From Elusimicrobiota bacterium (GTDB taxonomy: Bacteria; Elusimicrobiota; Elusimicrobia; FEN-1173; JAKLIF01), in the NCBI GenBank assembly GCA_022709755.1, contig JAKLIF010000001.1, positions 62,001 to 126,000 on the forward strand: a DNA stretch of 64,000 nucleotides, given 5' to 3'. The number at the start of each line of letters is the position of its first letter. Position 1 is the first letter of the stretch. The notes beneath the pieces were generated by a model, which did no database searches, was not told the DNA's origin, and worked only from the letters and a program-made list of their open reading frames with translations. The position numbers and the translations under genes are program-made. This document shows positions 32,297-40,690 of this stretch, one piece after another.

Positions 32297-33510
32297 TCGT
32301 TATCCTCTCCCCGATAGACCCTGGGCACGCGGGCCGTGATGCCGCAGACGATCTCGTAGGGGATGGTATCGCACAACCGGGCCATGTCGTCCGCCGTGAC
32401 CGACTCCGTTCCCTGGGACCCGAGGAGGACCGCCTCCTCTCCGACATCCAGCGGCTGTTCACCCGGCTGGGAACCGACATCGGTGACATCGACGATGATC
32501 TGGTCCATCGTCACCCGGCCGACGACGGGACACCGGTGTCCCCGGATGAGGACGGTCCCCTTATTGGACAATCCGCGCCGATAGCCGTCGGCATAGCCGA
32601 CGGGCAATGTGGCGAGCCGGGAAGTCCGCGTCACGCGATGGGTGCCCCCATAACTGATCAACGTGCCGGGTTTCACCTTCTTCAAAAAAACGATCTTCGT
32701 GCGCCAACTCAGGACCGGGCGCAATTCGATCTCCGAGCCCAGTCCCGGTTCTGGATAGATCCCGTAAAGGGACAGGCCGACCCGGACAAGAGAGAAATGC
32801 GCCGACGCATGGCGGATCGTCCCGGCGGAATTGGCGACGTGGGGAATGGGGATCTTCACGCCGGCCGTCTCGGCGGCGGACAACACCCGGCGGAAGGAAG
32901 CGAGTTGAGCCTCCGTCCTTTCCGAGGATTCAGCCGAGGCCAGGTGGGTATAACATCCTTCCAGCTTCAACCGGGGGGATGAAGAGACCGACTTCAGGAG
33001 ATCCAGCGCGGTCTCCGGAGACACCCCGATCCGGCCCATGCCCGTATCGACTTTGACATGCACGGTCGCCGTCGCGCCCTTCTTTTCCGCGGCCTCGGAC
33101 AACGCCTGGGCGGAGAGCGCGCTGGCGATCGTGGGAGTCAGCGAATAATCCAACACGTGGCGGAAACTATCGAAGGGGTAAAGACTTCCCAGGATCAAAA
33201 TCGGCTGTTGTATCCCCGCGCTGCGAAGGGTGATCCCTTCCTCCACGCTGGAGACGCCAAACCCCCACAGCGGAATCCGGCGGGACGATCTCCCTCCCCG
33301 TTCGGAACACCCCACCAACGCCTGAGCGAGCGGAACGGCTCCGTGCCCATAAGCGTCGGCCTTCAGCACACAGAGAAGAGAAGTCCCTTGGGACAACCGG
33401 GCGGACAGCGCCGCGACGTTATGTCTCAACGCATCGAGGTCGATGTCGGCCCACGTCGGCCTTAAGACCGTGGGAGGAATCTCCATTTTGGTCGGGTCAG
33501 CGTTGGTCAT
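32293..33510 (-). CDS. alr: Alanine racemase
   Basis: A PLP enzyme making D-alanine for peptidoglycan. The 405 residues carry the PLP lysine in LCVLKADAYGHGAVPLA (~residue 49), the glycine-rich phosphate loop region MGRIGVSP, and the second catalytic base Tyr in SYGGTHRVTRTSRLATLPVG. A C-terminal beta domain includes VGRVTMDQIIVDVTD. Inserts of Ser/Arg (SERGGRSSRRIP) near residue 75 are unusual but the frame is intact. It follows dnaB by ~70 bases and overlaps mlaE. Confidence 0.95.
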   Translation of the reverse strand: MTNADPTKMEIPPTVLRPTWADIDLDALRHNVAALSARLSQGTSLLCVLKADAYGHGAVPLAQALVGCSERGGRSSRRIPLWGFGVSSVEEGITLRSAGIQQPILILGSLYPFDSFRHVLDYSLTPTIASALSAQALSEAAEKKGATATVHVKVDTGMGRIGVSPETALDLLKSVSSSPRLKLEGCYTHLASAESSERTEAQLASFRRVLSAAETAGVKIPIPHVANSAGTIRHASAHFSLVRVGLSLYGIYPEPGLGSEIELRPVLSWRTKIVFLKKVKPGTLISYGGTHRVTRTSRLATLPVGYADGYRRGLSNKGTVLIRGHRCPVVGRVTMDQIIVDVTDVGSQPGEQPLDVGEEAVLLGSQGTESVTADDMARLCDTIPYEIVCGITARVPRVYRGEDNE

Positions 33511-33579
33511 GGGAAACCGGGGAAGTGGGGACGATGGAGACGGGGCGGAGAAACGCGGAGGGGATCGGCGTCACAGTTC

Positions 33580-34962
33580 TCAGAACGTTTCTTCGCTTTC
33601 CGAGGACATGTTCTCAAAGCGGGTATAATCGTTGAAGAACGCAAGTTCCACATCGCCGATCGGCCCGTTCCGCTGTTTGAGGATGCAGATGAGGGCCTTG
33701 TTCTTCAGATCGGGGTCGTCCTGTTTATAGACGCATTCGCGAAAGATGGCCATCACGAGGTCGGCGTCCTGCTCGAGGGCGCCGGATTCCCTCAGATCCG
33801 ACAGTTGAGGGCGGCCTTCTCGTCCACGCTCTTCTGTCCGGCGGTTCAACTGGGACAAAGCGATCACGGGAACGTTCAGTTCCCGGGCCAACGCCTTGAG
33901 AGACCGGGAGATATCGGAAATTTCCTGCTGGCGGCTCTCCATCCGGCTGGCCGACCGCAACAACTGCAGATAATCGATGATGATGAGGGACAAGGTCTGT
34001 CCTTTTTGGCGGAGCTCATGGCTCCAGCGACGAGCCGCCGAACGGACCTCGAGGATGGTGGGGCTGGTCGAAAAATCGAAATAGAGCGGCGCGGCGGTGA
34101 TCTGGCTGGCCACGTTCGTGATGCTGGCCCAACTCTTCCGGGCCAGGAACCCTTCCCGCACGGCGCGAAGATTGATGCGCGTCTGAGAGCAAAGGAGGCG
34201 GAGCCCCATGTCCTGATCGCTCATCTCCAGGGAGAAGAACAGCACCGGTTTCTTATCCTTGATGGCCACATGTTCGGCGACATTGAGGCAGAAGGCGGTC
34301 TTTCCCATGGAAGGCCGTCCGGCCACGATGATCAGGTTGGCGGGTTGGAGTCCGGCGGTCATCTCGTCGATCTTGGTGAATCCGGTGGAGACGCCGGTGA
34401 TGTATTTCTTCGTTTCGGCCAGACGTTCCAGCGCGGTGATGGCTCCGTGCATCAACTGAGAGACGGGCATCATCCCGCGGGAGGTCTTCTGTTCGGACAG
34501 GTTGAGAAAAGCGGTTTGGATCTTATCCAGCAGTTCGTCGGCGCTCATCTCCTGTTTGTTGCAATCACGGATGGCGCCGAGGGCCATGGACCGCAAGTTT
34601 CGGAGGATGGCTTTTTCCCGGACGATCTTGGCGTAATGATCCACATGGAGCGCCGTCGGAACGGTCTGGGTGAGCTTCATCAGATACGCCGGACCGCCCA
34701 GGGCGGCCCAACCGGGCAACTTCGAAAGATGGTCGCCGAGGGTGACGACGTCGGGGGTGACGTTCTTGTCGTAGAGGTCTTGGAGGGCGGCGAATATCTT
34801 CCGGTGAAGCTCGGCGGAGAAGTCCTCCCGGACGAGGAGGTCGAGCGCCTTGACGAGGGCCTCGCGTTCGACGAGCATGCTCCCCAAAACCGCCATTTCG
34901 GCTTCGGCGCTTTCGAGGGGGGCCTGTTGGAGTTCGTGTTCGAGAACGGTGGTATCAACCAT
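33580..34962 (-). CDS. dnaB: Replicative DNA helicase DnaB
   Basis: Hexameric helicase of the replication fork. Start taken at the ATG at 34962 (MVDTTVLEHELQQAPLESAE) rather than a TTG nine bases upstream; 460 residues. The N-terminal primase-interacting domain (~20-125: AEAEMAVLGSMLVEREALVK) is followed by a RecA-like motor with AGRPSMGKTAFCLNVAEH (Walker A, ~residue 212), VLFFSLEMS, LIIIDYLQLL (Walker B), ALARELNVPVIALSQLNRRT and DLRESGALEQDADLVM. No intein is present, although DnaB is a frequent host of inteins. Confidence 0.96.
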   Translation of the reverse strand: MVDTTVLEHELQQAPLESAEAEMAVLGSMLVEREALVKALDLLVREDFSAELHRKIFAALQDLYDKNVTPDVVTLGDHLSKLPGWAALGGPAYLMKLTQTVPTALHVDHYAKIVREKAILRNLRSMALGAIRDCNKQEMSADELLDKIQTAFLNLSEQKTSRGMMPVSQLMHGAITALERLAETKKYITGVSTGFTKIDEMTAGLQPANLIIVAGRPSMGKTAFCLNVAEHVAIKDKKPVLFFSLEMSDQDMGLRLLCSQTRINLRAVREGFLARKSWASITNVASQITAAPLYFDFSTSPTILEVRSAARRWSHELRQKGQTLSLIIIDYLQLLRSASRMESRQQEISDISRSLKALARELNVPVIALSQLNRRTEERGREGRPQLSDLRESGALEQDADLVMAIFRECVYKQDDPDLKNKALICILKQRNGPIGDVELAFFNDYTRFENMSSESEETF

Positions 34963-35068
34963 GGTGATCAATGGGCCGACGAGAGAGTGTGTCGGCTCCT
35001 CCGATTAATGATTACGGCTTCAGTCTCTCGTTGCGAGAGTGTGGAACCGGACCGGCCCGTGCGGGGGA

Positions 35069-35521
35069 TTAACCCGCCGGTTGAACAACAAGCTTGAAGG
35101 TGGCGGAGACTTTTGAGTGCAGGCGGACGGATGCGAGGAAGCTCCCCGTCGTCTTGACGGGTTCCTTGACCTCGATCCAACGCCGGTCGATGTTAAATCC
35201 TTTTTCTGCCAGAGCCTTCGAGATCTCCCCGGTCGTCACGGAACCGAACAATTTGCCGTCTTCTCCGGCGCGAGCCGTGAGGGTGCAGGTGATCTCTTCG
35301 ATCTTTTTGGCGACTTCCTGGGCCTGGAGGCGTTTCTCTTCCTTTTCCTTTTCCACTTTCTCCTTCTGGCTCTGCCATTGGGCGAGAGCACGATCGGAGG
35401 CGACGACCGCCATCCGATGGGGAAGGAGGTAATTGCGGGCATAGCCGGTGGACACTTCTGTCAGTTCGCCGGACACGCCCAGGTTCGGAATGTCTTTCTG
35501 AAGGATGACTTTGACTTTCAT
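35069..35521 (-). CDS. rplI: 50S ribosomal protein L9
   Basis: Binds 23S rRNA near the L1 stalk base. The 150 residues show the N-terminal domain MKVKVILQKDIPNLGVSGEL and VSTGYARNYLLPHRMAVVAS, a long connecting helix rich in Lys and Glu (KEKVEKEKEEKRLQAQEVAK) and the C-terminal domain (LFGSVTTGEISKAL and RLHSKVSATFKL). It follows rpsR by two bases, the standard rpsF-ssb-rpsR-rplI order. Confidence 0.97.
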   Translation of the reverse strand: MKVKVILQKDIPNLGVSGELTEVSTGYARNYLLPHRMAVVASDRALAQWQSQKEKVEKEKEEKRLQAQEVAKKIEEITCTLTARAGEDGKLFGSVTTGEISKALAEKGFNIDRRWIEVKEPVKTTGSFLASVRLHSKVSATFKLVVQPAG

Positions 35522-35523
35522 GG

Positions 35524-35880
35524 TTAGAGCGCCTTTACGGGAAGGAGGGCGAGATTCTGGCCGCGTTTGATGGCCGTGGTCAACTGCCGCTGATGTTTCG
35601 CGCAGGTGCCCGTGGTGCGACCGGAGATGACCTTGCCTCTGTCCGTCATGAAACCCCTCAACAAGGGGGCCGCCTTATAATCGATCTCGACGACCTTTTC
35701 CGCGCAGAACCGGCAGACTTTTCGACGGGCCGGGGGCCGGCCGAAACGTCCTCCGGGGCGCCCTGTCGGGCGGCCACCGGCGCCGGGTCCGGTGCGGGGA
35801 CCGGGCCTCGAATGAGACGAGTGTGTCGAATGCGACGAATGAGACGAATGCGATGATGATGATGATGATGTGATTGCCAT
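35524..35880 (-). CDS. rpsR: 30S ribosomal protein S18 with Ser/His-rich N-terminal extension
   Basis: Start taken at ATG 35880, 11 bases after ssb, with GAGG as a likely ribosome site; 118 residues, against ~75-90 in most bacteria. The core ([50 protein letters not shown]) is typical and keeps CxxC plus a third Cys, like zinc-binding S18 variants. The first ~50 residues are low complexity: [20 protein letters not shown] followed by a Gly/Pro/Arg-rich stretch. The Ser-His repeat is written in TCATCATCAT-like DNA, prone to slippage. Confidence 0.95.
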   Translation of the reverse strand: MAITSSSSSSHSSHSSHSTHSSHSRPGPRTGPGAGGRPTGRPGGRFGRPPARRKVCRFCAEKVVEIDYKAAPLLRGFMTDRGKVISGRTTGTCAKHQRQLTTAIKRGQNLALLPVKAL

Positions 35881-35891
35881 GGGTGTGGACC

Positions 35892-36365
35892 TCAAAAAGG
35901 AACTTCTTCTTCTGTCCCGGCGGAAGCATTTTCCACAACGCCTTCATCGGCCGCTGCGGATGATCCATGCCCGTCGGAATTCGACCCGGCGGAAGGATCC
36001 GCCGACTGTTCTGTTTTCTCCAAAAACTGTATCCGGATGGTCTCGACTTCGAGGGTGGACCGCTTCTGCCCATCCTTGCCTTCCCAAGCCCGGCTCCGGA
36101 GACGCCCCTCGACGTAGACGGGGCTTCCCTTCTTCAACTGGTCTCCGCACCGCTGGGCGGCTTCCCGCCAGACGATCACGTTGACGTAAGTGGGGGTCGC
36201 GTCTTTCCATTGTCCCGACGCGGCATCCTTATATCGATGGTTCAAGGCCAAGGACAGGGTGCAGACGGCAAGCCCCTTGGGAGTGAACCGCAGTTCCGGA
36301 TCCCGGGTCAGACGCCCGGTCAGACGGACATCGTTAAGCTGATGGAGCCGGAGATTGTTGCTCAT
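35892..36365 (-). CDS. ssb: Single-stranded DNA-binding protein
   Basis: An OB-fold protein coating single-stranded DNA. The 157 residues have the N-terminal OB core ([70 protein letters not shown]) and an acidic, Ser-rich tail ending EEEVPF. That end matches the conserved DDDIPF-type tip that docks repair and replication partners. Its first ~10 codons overlap the end of rpsF by 32 bases in another frame. Confidence 0.96.
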   Translation of the reverse strand: MSNNLRLHQLNDVRLTGRLTRDPELRFTPKGLAVCTLSLALNHRYKDAASGQWKDATPTYVNVIVWREAAQRCGDQLKKGSPVYVEGRLRSRAWEGKDGQKRSTLEVETIRIQFLEKTEQSADPSAGSNSDGHGSSAAADEGVVENASAGTEEEVPF

Positions 36366-36726
36366 TCTTGACCTCCTGGGTCGTCGGTTCGGCCGACGGC
36401 GCCGCCGGCACCGCCGAGGGAGGAGGGACGGGGGACGCTTCCGGCGCCTTCACCGTCATATGACGGATGATGTCGTCGGAAACGCGATAGATCTGCGAAA
36501 TTTCCGCGACCAAGGACGAGACGGTCGTATCAAAGCTGATGAACACGTAGAAACCTTCCCGGTTCCGGCGGATGGGGTAAGACAGCCTCTTGCGACCCCA
36601 CTTGTCGATCTTGGTCACCTGTCCGCCTTTGGAGGTGATCAGATTCTTGACCTTCTCAATCATATCCTCGATCCGCTGGGTGGAACAATCCGCCGGTACA
36701 ATAAAAATGCTTTCGTATGAAATCAC
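36334..36726 (-). CDS. rpsF: 30S ribosomal protein S6 with Pro/Ala-rich C-terminal tail
   Basis: Binds the S15-S18 region of the small subunit. It starts at GTG (36726) with AAAGGA nine bases ahead; 130 residues. The S6 fold spans ~1-95: YESIFIVPADCSTQRIEDMI, KVDKWGRKRLSYPI-like KIDKWGRKRLSYPIRRNREG, FYVFISFDTT, and the C-terminal strand VSDDIIRHMTVK. The last ~36 residues are Pro/Ala/Glu-rich and run into the ssb start. The first gene of the rpsF-ssb-rpsR-rplI-dnaB cluster. Confidence 0.96.
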   Translation of the reverse strand: MISYESIFIVPADCSTQRIEDMIEKVKNLITSKGGQVTKIDKWGRKRLSYPIRRNREGFYVFISFDTTVSSLVAEISQIYRVSDDIIRHMTVKAPEASPVPPPSAVPAAPSAEPTTQEVKNEQQSPAPSA

Positions 36727-36749
36727 AATCGAGATCCTTTCCTCAATGA

Positions 36750-36755
36750 ATTATA
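36750..36755 (-). promoter_or_regulatory. Possible -10 box (TATAAT) of the rpsF cluster
   Basis: A perfect TATAAT on the minus strand, 24 bases before the rpsF GTG. No good -35 box lies 16-18 bases upstream (CAGGAA is the nearest), so the assignment is tentative. Confidence 0.45.
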
Positions 36756-36862
36756 TCCGATGGTTCGATGGTTTCCTGCTGACAAGGAAAGCCCAGGGGG
36801 CCGGCCTCACACTGCAGAAATGATGGTAAATCATATCACAGTAAAGCCATTCCGACAAGGAG

Positions 36863-36899
36863 AAAAAAACAGGCCGGTCCCTTCGACCCGAAGACCGGC
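36863..36899 (-). terminator. Rho-independent terminator of the Bat-ccs operon
   Basis: On the minus strand GCCGGTC pairs with GACCGGC around a 13-base interval, followed three bases later by seven T residues. It begins six bases after the ccsA stop and closes the 12-kb operon that starts at moxR. Confidence 0.88.
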
Positions 36900-36904
36900 G
36901 ACGG

Positions 36905-37696
36905 TCACCGGTAGGCGTGCAACCCGCCCAGGAGGTAGTTCACCCCGAAGTAAGTGAACAAAACCAGGACCATTCCCCCCACCATCAACCCCGCGAAACG
37001 CCGGTCCGTCCACCCGAGAGATCGACGGAGGTGGAAGGCAGTGGCGTAATAGAGCCACGTGATCAGCGCCCAGGTCTCCTTGGGATCCCAAGACCAATAA
37101 CTGCCCCAAGCCTGGTTGGCCCACACCGAGCCGGTCACGATCCCGAATGTCAGGAAAAAGAATCCGATCACGCAAGCCTGGTCCAACAGCCTGTCCCATC
37201 GACGGATATCGCGGGATCCCACGGGGTCTCCTCTCAAAAACAACAACCGGAGGGCTCCCAAAAAAGCCACCGTGAACCCCGCGTATCCCAGCATCGTCGT
37301 CACGACGTGGATGAGGAGCCAGTTGGACTGAAGGGCGGGGACCAGCGGGGCCACGCGCGGATCCATCAGAGACATCGCCCCCAGACCCAACACCGCGAAG
37401 GCCGAAATCCAGGGGAGCAAAACCTCCCAGGAGGAAGAGACGGCGACCAATCCCAAACCGCTCCCGGCGACGGTCCAGACGAGGAAGAGGGTGGACTCGT
37501 ATTGATTGGAGACCGGGGGATGCCCGGCGGCGATCCAGCGATGACCGAGCGACACGGTCAACAACAACCACCCGGCCGACAACGCCCATCGTCCCGGCCA
37601 AGACCTCCAGGGACGGTCCACGACGCGGCCGATCAGCGAGGCCACAAAAGCGGCCAACAAAAAGAAGAAAGCGGAGTTCAAGAGCGAGGCGTTCAT
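36905..37696 (-). CDS. ccsA: Cytochrome c biogenesis protein CcsA (System II)
   Basis: A heme-handling integral membrane protein, partner of ResB/CcsB, that attaches heme to apocytochromes c in the periplasm. Start chosen at 37696 (MNASLLNSAFFFLLAAFVAS), which overlaps the resB stop (ATGA); 263 residues, about eight helices. The tryptophan-rich heme-binding WWD motif is WGSYWSWDPKETWALITWL (~185-203), with conserved His residues in flanking helices (LLIHVVTTMLGYAG, YYATAFHLRRSL). The presence of System II implies the host makes c-type cytochromes. Confidence 0.93.
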   Translation of the reverse strand: MNASLLNSAFFFLLAAFVASLIGRVVDRPWRSWPGRWALSAGWLLLTVSLGHRWIAAGHPPVSNQYESTLFLVWTVAGSGLGLVAVSSSWEVLLPWISAFAVLGLGAMSLMDPRVAPLVPALQSNWLLIHVVTTMLGYAGFTVAFLGALRLLFLRGDPVGSRDIRRWDRLLDQACVIGFFFLTFGIVTGSVWANQAWGSYWSWDPKETWALITWLYYATAFHLRRSLGWTDRRFAGLMVGGMVLVLFTYFGVNYLLGGLHAYR

Positions 37697-38772
37697 GGGG
37701 AGTTCCTGAAACGGTCCGCGCAAACCCAGCCCAATCCGACGATCAGAAGGAAAAAACCGGCATAGACCCACCCTACGCTGGGGTCTTTGACCACGTGGAG
37801 AATGCTGAGCCGAGGATTGTCCGGATCGAATCCCGCCTGATAAAACCGGTATCCATCATATGTCATCGGCGAATTCACATTGACCGTCCTTTCCAAGGGC
37901 GTTCGCCCTTCGATCACGACCATCAAACGGCTCTCATATTGCCTCACACGGCCCGGAATATATTCGTAATAAAAACGGAAACCCGATGGAGCTGACTTCG
38001 AACGAAACTCCGGAAAGCGGGCGAAAACGAACTGTCTCCACGTCGTCGCGCCATTCTTAAATTCCAGGGACCACGCGGGGTTCCGTCGGGCCTCACCGCG
38101 GGAGACGGCGCCCCCCTCCTCCAACGTGAAATCCGGGTAGAAGGCCAGAGGGAGTATCTTCAACCCCGCACGATCCAGCGGCACGAAAGATCCCGTGGAC
38201 AATAAGACGCTGTCGCGGACATTACCGGACTCCCGGAACACATGCAAAACATGCCGTTCGCCATCCCAATAGCGGATCTGGAAATCGTCCAACCGGACGG
38301 AGAAGGGGAGGGTTGTTTCTTCTCCCGATGTCCCACGGAAGGACCAGGCTGTCTGACCGACCTCCAGCGACATCGTCCCCCGGAGGGCGCTCACGCCCCG
38401 GACAGCGCCCCCGGCCAGCAACAAGAGGACCGCAAGATGGGCGATCGTGATCCCGGGTTGACGGCGGATGGTCTCCCACCGATGGACGGTGCAGACGACG
38501 AGGTTGAGGGCCGACACGGACAAAAGGACGAGGAACCAGGCCGACCCGAATACATCGTCCAGTCCCAACGAGACGATCACGCGGCCGACGGCCCCATAGA
38601 ACGCCTCATAGGAGGACGGTTCACTGTTCTGAGGGATGAATCCGCCGGCGATGCACGCGACGATCAGCATCCCCATCAAGACGAAGAATGTTTTAGGAGA
38701 ACCCACCGCCGGAATCCAGCGACGAAAGGATCCCGAGCCCGGGACGCCGTTCGGGGAAACGGACGGTTTCAT
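37693..38772 (-). CDS. resB: ResB/CcsB-like cytochrome c biogenesis protein
   Basis: A 359-residue partner of CcsA. Membrane helices lie at ~28-46 (TFFVLMGMLIVACIAGGFIP, with the characteristic PQNSEPS after it), ~70-92, ~105-120 and ~335-352. A large periplasmic domain between the third and last helices (~125-330) has SLEVGQTAWSFRG and NVNSPMTYDGYRFYQAGFDP, the ResB signature near the C-terminus. It overlaps both neighbours by four bases, so it is strictly coupled to ccsA. Confidence 0.92.
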   Translation of the reverse strand: MKPSVSPNGVPGSGSFRRWIPAVGSPKTFFVLMGMLIVACIAGGFIPQNSEPSSYEAFYGAVGRVIVSLGLDDVFGSAWFLVLLSVSALNLVVCTVHRWETIRRQPGITIAHLAVLLLLAGGAVRGVSALRGTMSLEVGQTAWSFRGTSGEETTLPFSVRLDDFQIRYWDGERHVLHVFRESGNVRDSVLLSTGSFVPLDRAGLKILPLAFYPDFTLEEGGAVSRGEARRNPAWSLEFKNGATTWRQFVFARFPEFRSKSAPSGFRFYYEYIPGRVRQYESRLMVVIEGRTPLERTVNVNSPMTYDGYRFYQAGFDPDNPRLSILHVVKDPSVGWVYAGFFLLIVGLGWVCADRFRNSP

Positions 38773-40409
38773 GGATTCCCGCCGAACCGTTTATCGATCA
38801 TGATGCTGCTTTTTTCCCCATCCGATTCAATGCGGAGCTGCGGGGAAGAAGCCGACGGGTAATGGGATGCCATGAGTGCCGTCAGGACGAGCTGGCCCCA
38901 ATAAGTGAAAGCCAATATGTTCCGCCGGTCCGCCGCATGGAGTTCATTCTTGGTGGCCCAATAGGCGACATAACCCTCCCAGGCCATGACATTCAACCCC
39001 AGTTCATAATGACCGGAATAGACCAATCCCCATCCGGGGATAAAGATCGAGCGTTGAAGGGCCCCCCTCGGCGTGGGGGTATGACTTGGATCCTTCGGCC
39101 AGACCCGCATCATCGTCCCGACAGCCTGAGAAGCCCACGTGGAGACCGTGGCATATTTCAGGGTCCTGTAGAGATAGATATCGCGGAGGTTCCGGTCCAA
39201 CTTATCGTTGACCCTTTTCTCGACGAGAAAGCTGGCGGTGAGGAGCCCGGTCTCCACGGCCATGGTCACCGTGCCCCGAACCTTGTCTCCGGTGGCGATT
39301 TGTCCCAACCCGGGCAACAGGAGGGACAAGGTCCCCGAGTGGAGGGCTTCGCGCCGCTGATACTGTTCAGGCGTCAAGATCTTCTCTGCCGGCGCGGGGA
39401 AGCTGGATTCTTCCGGCAAGGACGCAGAGGCTTTCACGGCTTCCTTTTTCTCCTCCGGCCGTGGCGGGCCGGGTTCGGGAATTACCGCTTGTATGGGCGA
39501 AGCGACTGTCGACGACGATGCACTTCCCGCAGAAGAAGAAAAACCCTTCTTTCCGACAGGTTCAACCATTGACGGCGCCACGGGAGAATCCTGGATCACG
39601 GCCTCCGGGACGGGGGCTTTCTCGGGTTCCTTCTTCGCTTCCTGTTTCGCCGGTTCCGCTTCTTGCCGCGCCGACTCTTTCTCCTCCAAAGCCTTCACCG
39701 CCGGTCCCGAGGAAGCGTGGACTTCCGCAACGAGTTCGGGCGGGGCAACCCCGACCTGTTCGACGGCTTCTTGTATCTTCGACTTAACGATGGCGAGTTC
39801 CTCATGATGACGGCCGACCGACGGGTTTTTGACCGCCTGTTCCTCCAATTTCAACCATTTATCCATCAAGGCCTTAATATATCCGGATTCACGGACTGGC
39901 GTCGTATTGATCAACCGGATGAACAGGGGATCCAGCCGTCTGCCATCGAACGTCAACCGATAGGCCTCGAAGGTCCACTCCCGTCGGGGTCCGGAGAGGG
40001 ACGGTTCCGTCGCGCAGACATAGTTAGCGCCCCACTGGGCGGCCGTCTGGCGCGCCTTGATGAAGAACATGCTTTCAGACCGTTTCTCGTCCGCTCCCCG
40101 GAGTTGGATCCGGAACCGGGCCATCTTCTGTCCTCTTGTTTTCGAGGTCAACTGGGGATTGACCCCGAGGGAACTGGCCCTCCATTCGGCGTAGGTGTAT
40201 TTTTCGTCGGCGAAGACCTCGTCGACTGAGATGCCCGGATAGCTCTCATTCAGAGACATTTCCTGTTTGACGACAAACACATCGTCGTCCGACAGGAGCG
40301 GCCCGCTCACGAACACCAGTGAGACGGCGAACAAGACCGATAAAGAGGGAATCCGATATCGAACCGTGGGGTAAGGATTGGAACGGGGAAGTCCGGACCA
40401 GGTTCTCAT
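38769..40409 (-). CDS. Hypothetical membrane protein of the Bat-ccs operon
   Basis: A 546-residue protein I do not recognise as a whole. An N-terminal membrane/signal segment (~22-42, IPSLSVLFAVSLVFVSGPLL) is followed by a folded region (~45-215) and a low-complexity Glu/Ala/Pro/Lys-rich linker (~230-345), likely extended in the periplasm. A hydrophobic C-terminal part (~355-515) opens with SLLLPGLGQIATGDKVRGTV, a Pro-Gly-x-Gly-Q turn seen in small membrane proteins of the DUF5683/TM2-like kind. A second similar turn, IFIPGWGLVYSGHYELGLNV, comes later, suggesting an internal duplication. Four-base overlaps join it to the ClpS-like gene and resB, so a role in envelope or cytochrome assembly is possible. 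Confidence 0.75.
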   Translation of the reverse strand: MRTWSGLPRSNPYPTVRYRIPSLSVLFAVSLVFVSGPLLSDDDVFVVKQEMSLNESYPGISVDEVFADEKYTYAEWRASSLGVNPQLTSKTRGQKMARFRIQLRGADEKRSESMFFIKARQTAAQWGANYVCATEPSLSGPRREWTFEAYRLTFDGRRLDPLFIRLINTTPVRESGYIKALMDKWLKLEEQAVKNPSVGRHHEELAIVKSKIQEAVEQVGVAPPELVAEVHASSGPAVKALEEKESARQEAEPAKQEAKKEPEKAPVPEAVIQDSPVAPSMVEPVGKKGFSSSAGSASSSTVASPIQAVIPEPGPPRPEEKKEAVKASASLPEESSFPAPAEKILTPEQYQRREALHSGTLSLLLPGLGQIATGDKVRGTVTMAVETGLLTASFLVEKRVNDKLDRNLRDIYLYRTLKYATVSTWASQAVGTMMRVWPKDPSHTPTPRGALQRSIFIPGWGLVYSGHYELGLNVMAWEGYVAYWATKNELHAADRRNILAFTYWGQLVLTALMASHYPSASSPQLRIESDGEKSSIMIDKRFGGNP

Positions 40410-40690
40410 TCGGACACGAGGACCGACAATCCGATGTCTTCCAAAACGGCGGCCACCGCTTCACAGCGTTCGCGCGGGCCGGAATAGACCACGGCGCTTC
40501 CCGTATGATGGACCACGTTCGCCAGCTGAAGCCCCCGCGTGTAGGTGCAACGGATGGCTCTCATCAGCTGAGTGGCCACATCGTCGAACGTGTGGCAATC
40601 ACAGTTGAAAAGGATGGTCTTGCAATAAAAAGCGGCACCGGTTCCGGAAGAGGGTGTTTCGACAGCGCGCGGAAGAGCGGCGTTTCTCAT
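40406..40690 (-). CDS. ClpS-like adaptor protein
   Basis: Start chosen at 40690, which overlaps the batE stop (ATGA); 94 residues. The core reads KTILFNCDCHTFDDVATQLM, then a helix, then NVVHHTGSAVVYSGPRERCE, the beta-alpha-beta pattern of ClpS, which delivers N-degron substrates to ClpA/ClpC unfoldases. ClpS normally has NDDxTP at the first loop and VHxxGxA at the His; here N-C-D-C-H-T and VHHTGSA keep the Asn, one Asp and the His that grip the N-terminal amine. Extra Cys residues (five in the domain) are unusual. No clpA lies beside it; clpB here is not a known ClpS partner. Confidence 0.72.
   Translation of the reverse strand: MRNAALPRAVETPSSGTGAAFYCKTILFNCDCHTFDDVATQLMRAIRCTYTRGLQLANVVHHTGSAVVYSGPRERCEAVAAVLEDIGLSVLVSE

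Noticed and set aside
30737-32317. 526-residue plus-strand ORF
   Set aside because: Antisense to mlaE and mlaF, rich in His/Asp/Arg, no domain.
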